This document shows, piece after piece, positions 6,708-7,619 of a stretch of DNA of 7,619 bases. The translations under genes were made by a program, and so were the position numbers. Every line of letters begins with the position of its first letter. Positions within the stretch are counted from its first letter, which is position 1. This DNA comes from CAZIMM01 sp964540415 (GTDB taxonomy: Bacteria > Bacillota > Clostridia > Oscillospirales > Acutalibacteraceae), in NCBI GenBank assembly GCA_964540415.1, contig CAZIMM010000099.1:1-7619 (forward strand). Reading direction: 5' to 3'. The notes beneath the pieces are model-generated. The model saw only the letters and a program-made list of their open reading frames with translations. It searched no databases and was not told where the DNA came from.

Positions 6708-6747
6708 AAAAAGCATACTGTAGTTCAATCTCTATTTCGTCTTAAGC

Positions 6748-7194
6748 TTATAACTCTTTTTTCATTAAATACGGGGTGTCACCGTAATAAGTATGATACC
6801 CGTTCTTGGGATAAAACTTGTACGATTCAAACCACACATTTTTCGGCTGACCCAAATGAACATATACCGCTGTTTTACCATTTTTCTTTGCATAGTCTTC
6901 AACAGTATACAATAGCCTTGTTCCTATTCCTTTGTGCTTCATATTTGATTTCACAAACAATCTATGAAGCCATATTTCCGTTGTGTTTTCTATTGAACGA
7001 TATCCAACACATCCGACAACTCGGTCAGCTTCATCAATCGCTAACCAGAACATATCACCTTTATCAAAATAGCTTCCTTTTATATTCAACAAATCTTCAT
7101 TCAGTCCGGGTATTCTTCCGAGTGAGTTCTTTGCTTCAAGCACCATATAAATCATATCATCACGATATTTAGAATCAAAGCGGATAATTCTCAT
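6748..7194 (-). CDS. GNAT family N-acetyltransferase
   Basis: A 148-residue GNAT enzyme transferring an acetyl group from acetyl-CoA to an unidentified amine. Seen: beta-strand MRIIRFDSKYRDDM at the N-terminus; the central strand VVGCVGYRSIENTTEIWLHR (59-78, ending at the start of motif A); then LFVKSNMKHKGIGTRLLYTV (79-98), in which K-HKGIG (residues 86-91) is the pyrophosphate-binding loop; helix EDYAKKNGK; and C-terminal FYPKNGYHTYY. The length is normal for a single GNAT domain. The start is taken at 7194 and not at the in-frame ATG nine codons upstream (7221), because AGGAG at 7202-7206 lies 7 bases ahead of 7194. The gene follows the four-helix-bundle gene by 35 bases in the same direction, so they are likely cotranscribed. 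Base composition is clearly more AT-rich than in the plus-strand genes to the left, consistent with separate acquisition. The substrate cannot be read from the sequence. Confidence 0.88.
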   Translation of the reverse strand: MRIIRFDSKYRDDMIYMVLEAKNSLGRIPGLNEDLLNIKGSYFDKGDMFWLAIDEADRVVGCVGYRSIENTTEIWLHRLFVKSNMKHKGIGTRLLYTVEDYAKKNGKTAVYVHLGQPKNVWFESYKFYPKNGYHTYYGDTPYLMKKEL

Positions 7195-7201
7195 TTTGCC
7201 A

Positions 7202-7206
7202 CTCCT
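7202..7206 (-). promoter_or_regulatory. Ribosome binding site choosing the GNAT start
   Basis: AGGAG on the minus strand with a 7-base spacer to the ATG at 7194-7192. The alternative ATG at 7221 has no comparable site ahead of it. Confidence 0.75.
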
Positions 7207-7229
7207 ATTTTTGAAAAACATAAATCAAA

Positions 7230-7574
7230 TTACTTGTTCTCTTTTGCCGTATTAATCGAAGCAATAAGCAGACGGCGGATTGTTCCACAATTATTATAAA
7301 GCGTTTTTGCTTCATCACGGCTGATAAATTCCGACTTCACAAATAATTCAAGCCAGTATTCGGTTTCATAACATTCCTTCAAAGATATTTGAAGCTTTGC
7401 AATAAAATCCGCCTTACCGTGGGCATAATTTGCTTCGTGGATATTGGCGCCGATTGAGGTTGCGCTTCGTTCAAGTTGATTAACTATCGAAGAATGTCCT
7501 TTTATGTTTTCACAGAGTTTTAGAGTGTCGGCAGAAAACTGCATAGATAAATCAACAAGCTTGTTTTCTTTCAT
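7230..7574 (-). CDS. Four-helix bundle protein (23S rRNA-intervening-sequence / Avd-like family)
   Basis: A 114-residue, wholly helical-looking protein of the four-helix-bundle family that includes proteins encoded in 23S rRNA intervening sequences and the Avd accessory factor of diversity-generating retroelements. The hallmark is QLERSATSIGANIHEA (33-48), followed by the second family motif DFIAKLQISLKECYETEYWL (56-75). The length is normal. The start at 7574 has GAGGTGAG (7578-7585) a few bases ahead. Free-standing members are common in Firmicutes and Bacteroidetes chromosomes and their function is unknown. Positively charged pentameric bundles with nucleic-acid binding are known for Avd, but this cannot be assumed here. 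There is no reverse transcriptase, template repeat or rRNA sequence in the window, so neither a retroelement nor an intervening sequence is supported. It leads a probable two-gene unit with the GNAT gene. Confidence 0.88.
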   Translation of the reverse strand: MKENKLVDLSMQFSADTLKLCENIKGHSSIVNQLERSATSIGANIHEANYAHGKADFIAKLQISLKECYETEYWLELFVKSEFISRDEAKTLYNNCGTIRRLLIASINTAKENK

Positions 7575-7592
7575 AATCTCACCTCTGAGAGT

Positions 7593-7601
7593 ATTATAGC
7601 A
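7593..7601 (-). promoter_or_regulatory. Extended -10 promoter of the minus-strand pair
   Basis: On the minus strand, TGCTATAAT is a consensus -10 hexamer (7598-7593) with the TG extension one base ahead. It lies 18 bases upstream of the ATG at 7574, giving a very short leader that includes the ribosome binding site. The -35 region would fall at or beyond the right edge of the window and cannot be judged. Confidence 0.7.
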
Positions 7602-7619
7602 TATTAAATGAAATATTGC

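Noticed and set aside
6660..7172. 170-codon plus-strand open frame opposite the GNAT gene
   Set aside because: It starts at TTG, has no domain-like sequence or ribosome binding site, and runs antisense to a clearly recognisable GNAT gene. Its openness comes from AT-rich antisense coding.
7230..7574. Diversity-generating retroelement or 23S rRNA intervening sequence
   Set aside because: Only the family resemblance of the helical bundle points there. No reverse transcriptase, template/variable repeat or rRNA sequence is visible in the window.

Overview
The window looks like chromosomal DNA of an anaerobic, low-to-mid GC Firmicute, most likely a gut-type Clostridia (Oscillospiraceae/Ruminococcaceae-like). 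This rests on protein character (clostridial-style iron-sulfur flavoprotein, a lipoprotein-type MltG, short AGGAG-type ribosome binding sites) and not on a marker gene, so the taxonomic call is an inference.

Plus strand, 1-5079: a three-gene transcription unit. A phytoene-desaturase-like FAD oxidoreductase (5' end outside the window) overlaps by 4 bases (ATGA) a class IA NAD(P)H:ferredoxin-type reductase with a C-terminal plant-type [2Fe-2S] domain. A 37-base gap with a good ribosome binding site then leads into a 1007-residue glycoside hydrolase of the GH106-like (alpha-L-rhamnosidase-like) group with no signal peptide. The first two genes make a plausible electron-transfer pair. The third would act on an imported glycoside in the cytoplasm. 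Whether the three serve one pathway is open. A perfect 11-bp GC-rich hairpin without a U-tract follows.

Plus strand, 5148-6355: mltG, an endolytic murein transglycosylase built as a lipoprotein with a long Thr/Ala/Pro/Ser linker, followed by a strong, probably bidirectional intrinsic terminator.

Minus strand, 7619-6356: a distinctly more AT-rich module. It has an extended -10 promoter at the window edge, a four-helix-bundle protein of the 23S-rRNA-intervening-sequence/Avd-like family, and a GNAT acetyltransferase. Downstream lies a scar region: a cluster of short palindromes (6583-6653) abutting the C-terminal remnant of a second, unrelated GNAT gene. A degenerate 35-bp direct repeat flanks the remnant on both sides. 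This scar is the most unusual part of the window. I did not find a convincing complete new defence or mobile system. The most testable leads are the redox-pair/hydrolase operon and the palindrome-associated scar.
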